Positions 7,101 to 7,457 of a stretch of 7,457 nucleotides of DNA are shown in pieces. Origin of the DNA: an uncultured Prevotellaceae bacterium (GTDB lineage Bacteria > Bacteroidota > Bacteroidia > Bacteroidales > Muribaculaceae); the NCBI GenBank assembly GCA_900556245.1, contig USOC01000052.1:1-7457 (forward strand). Reading direction: 5' to 3'. Below the pieces are notes generated by a model that was not told the origin of the DNA, searched no databases, and saw nothing but the letters and a program-made list of their open reading frames with translations. The translations under genes were made by a program, and so were the position numbers. How positions within the stretch are numbered: position 1 is the stretch's first letter; each line of letters starts with the position of its first letter.

Positions 7101-7268
7101 CATTGCCGCACGCATTTCTCAAATTCCTCGTATGCTAAATACGGCTATATGTATAATACCATGGGCAAGCAGATGCAAATGCTTTGGACAACGGATGCCG
7201 GGCAGGATTTGGGTCAGGGGCTGACCGGATTCGGCGGTTATCTTTGTGTGCGGGATGTCAGAGAGTAG
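4146..7268 (+). CDS. DUF4906 domain-containing large fimbrial tip/adhesin-like lipoprotein
   Basis: This 1040-residue protein has a lipoprotein signal with lipobox FGGC (C23) and acidic tail (CSDD). R62 in a TRS context is a possible maturation site. The N-terminal part (about 75-350) looks like a fimbrillin-type beta domain ('GIMVFVYENN', 'LPLGDVYIYLIGNATG'). The DUF4906 core lies near 355-420 ('YVEIVGSFEG', 'TKYLIHLGDFSK', 'YHYQYTVTVNGV'). Further family motifs follow: 'YTCFVDEYYY', 'SRDGMSAVASAVYVLQQ', 'WAKNGF'. Residues 713-724 form a perfect EF-hand-type loop (DFNGDGNIAGDE). The C-terminal third carries two DUF1566/FGE-like motif sets (727-808 and 930-1038) and six cysteines (707, 787, 881, 965, 987, 1034). 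Proteins of this size at the end of Bacteroidales pilus operons are thought to be tip subunits, which may bind glycans or matrix. It ends the operon, 41 bases before the terminator. Family confident; ligand unknown. Confidence 0.87.
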   Translation: MSRLQKIASMATGILFLLVFGGCSDDFFAEQQGAHGVDMNAIVEVEIPFGLGRGITSQIVTRSARETDQSGKDSQLSGIMVFVYENNGGDARNDKRISFQLFESPLTSLEGSTGGWIPDETDQTSGYFKLYLPLGDVYIYLIGNATGSFVDFFPDLGDSKLENRQDFLDKVTPRWNGNMFTVDGFLPLAGTVNNSTGACRIKLDDEGKGVITYKKDNDGTEYEILQGRGIPFTEDNSFVLKRLMCKVSMEFKSKEGVKFTPKSYRFCHCAQFIAPSEEGWQFQQYLNTIDTETVTFDQQTPNSFTVYLPENVREYEGVKTDWVFADRDRVKKDENGNNVYEDLSHEGHEAHYDFEFAPKHSTYVEIVGSFEGDNISADTKYLIHLGDFSKSLSEFSLHRDYHYQYTVTVNGVNDIFVEVRGDGGQTPQERNPSVEGIVFEGGARLQLDAHYEQVEMKLRREDMVNGVYIYAQTPFGRVNCKYSPVTQQLEGDYSNEYGSNEAAMTVFKKLLQWVEFKKQSDKGVLAPYEGGGTRMDVFAALDDAYRNTEANDYYTCFVDEYYYASNPVNDRAHVALSDFVNADDRTFSLGSSISYSRDGMSAVASAVYVLQQHSIACFYDLDNTSVTKFGVEIIDEIGDLAEDRLPYGSPAVQTSEVKHGRSNTLGEISNRTDAVDWAKNGFLLNADDSKLVASGGRLKTRSAYLACLTRNRDFNGDGNIAGDELRWYTPARDQMLGLWIGEPALPAMAALYPNATTGLSHLGSKSNYPIYTSTNGSNRVIWAEEGCSFGDVGASGDKGYVRAVRNLGATPTVNSHLTEAGKYYDYNPADRTIEVYLTGSALRAFSNRELAPHHERSVVNRPYRKFQVALQPYMKSASASCDGHFLGPGSTTESYMQLQTTDATRAKYDVTTIASMYGGNGEAAVSDATWRLPNQRELALMIVAMGDRLDYAMDDASYHHTQYECQGRTWNGRHNWQFVNDSYVLHCRTHFSNSSYAKYGYMYNTMGKQMQMLWTTDAGQDLGQGLTGFGGYLCVRDVRE
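4223..4229 (+). repeat. T7 homopolymer just after the lipobox of the tip gene
   Basis: Seven consecutive T bases span codons 26-28 (Asp-Phe-Phe), immediately downstream of the lipid cysteine codon. A one-base slip here would remove the whole mature protein. The run is short and its instability is unproven. Confidence 0.4.
6282..6317 (+). other. EF-hand-type calcium-loop coding segment in the tip protein
   Basis: Residues 713-724 read D-F-N-G-D-G-N-I-A-G-D-E. This fits the canonical 12-residue loop with oxygen ligands at positions 1, 3, 5 and 12, Gly at 6 and Ile at 8. It lies directly before the first DUF1566/FGE-like motif set. A similar 'NRDxNGxGxIxxxE' segment is, from memory, common in DUF4906 proteins, so it is likely functional. 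Calcium binding is inferred, not shown. Confidence 0.6.
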
Positions 7269-7309
7269 CGGTTTGTTCTGAGCGTTTCTTTCGTCACGGT
7301 ATTTTATAG

Positions 7310-7361
7310 AACCGCACCTCTTGAGCAGGATGTATGGCTTAAGAGGTGCGGTTTGATTATT
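7310..7361 (+). terminator. Intrinsic terminator of the pilus operon
   Basis: AACCGCACCTCTTGAGC (7310-7326) pairs with GCTTAAGAGGTGCGGTT (7337-7353) as a 17-bp stem with one G:U wobble and a 10-base loop. A short T-rich tail (TTTGATTATT) follows. It starts 41 bases after the tip gene stop. The upstream flank is also A/T-rich (ATTTTATAG), so it may work for the opposite strand too, though no convergent gene is visible in the window. Confidence 0.85.
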
Positions 7362-7457
7362 GTCGCTGGTCGGCGGGTATGAACATTACAGATTTTAGTG
7401 CCAACTTATTCTGATTTAGAATCTGCAAATTACGGATTATCTTTTCAACTTATTGTC
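7362..7457. other. Downstream intergenic segment with no gene seen
   Basis: After the terminator the remaining bases become A/T-rich. I see no open frame with start and stop of useful size on either strand. CAACTTATT occurs twice (7402-7410 and 7446-7454), and a short inverted pair CAGATT/AATCTG lies at 7389-7394 and 7420-7425. No convincing promoter pattern is present on either strand. This may be the flank of a neighbouring gene's regulatory region. Confidence 0.4.

Noticed and set aside
6378..7115. 245-residue open frame on the minus strand inside the tip gene
   Set aside because: The sequence is Arg/Ile/Ser-rich with no domain or signal pattern and mirrors the coding strand of a recognised family protein.

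Overview
The window looks like part of a Bacteroidales genome (Bacteroides, Phocaeicola, Parabacteroides or a relative; I cannot narrow it further). It holds one co-directional cluster of cell-surface pilus genes of the FimA/Mfa, or type V, kind. Support for this comes from Bacteroidota-only protein families (DUF5119, fimbrillin, DUF4906), lipoprotein signal peptides followed by acidic residues, A/T-rich leaders without a clear Shine-Dalgarno, and C-terminal strands typical of strand-exchange pilins.

Layout, all on the + strand. Positions 3-836 are the 3' part of a DUF5119 gene whose start lies left of the window. Positions 879-1814 encode a fimbrillin-family lipoprotein with the most A/T-leaning codon use of the cluster, the best candidate for the main shaft subunit. 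Positions 1828-1859 form a strong hairpin between this gene and the next. Positions 1884-2813 encode a second, diverged fimbrillin paralogue. Positions 2832-4127 encode a FimA/Mfa-like minor pilin lipoprotein. Positions 4146-7268 encode a 1040-residue DUF4906 protein, the likely tip or adhesin subunit. A long-stem terminator at 7310-7353 closes the unit. The final roughly 95 bases hold no gene that I can support. The last two gene junctions are each exactly 18 nt, and I see no promoter inside the cluster, so it reads as one operon whose promoter lies off the left edge.

How the genes may work together (inference from the family): subunits are exported by Sec, lipidated at the lipobox cysteine, carried to the outer membrane, cut after an arginine to release an N-terminal strand, and polymerised by insertion of a neighbour's C-terminal strand. 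All four complete proteins share a Thr-Arg-(Ser/Ala) site 22-39 residues after the lipid cysteine, which fits such processing. No recognisable Mfa2/FimB anchor is in the window, so that role may fall to DUF5119 or to a gene further left.

The most interesting signals are an apparent internal duplication of a DUF1566/FGE-like (lectin-like) motif set in the C-terminal third of the DUF4906 protein, next to a perfect EF-hand-type loop; the hairpin after the first fimbrillin gene; and a C-terminal motif shared by DUF5119 and the fimbrillin.
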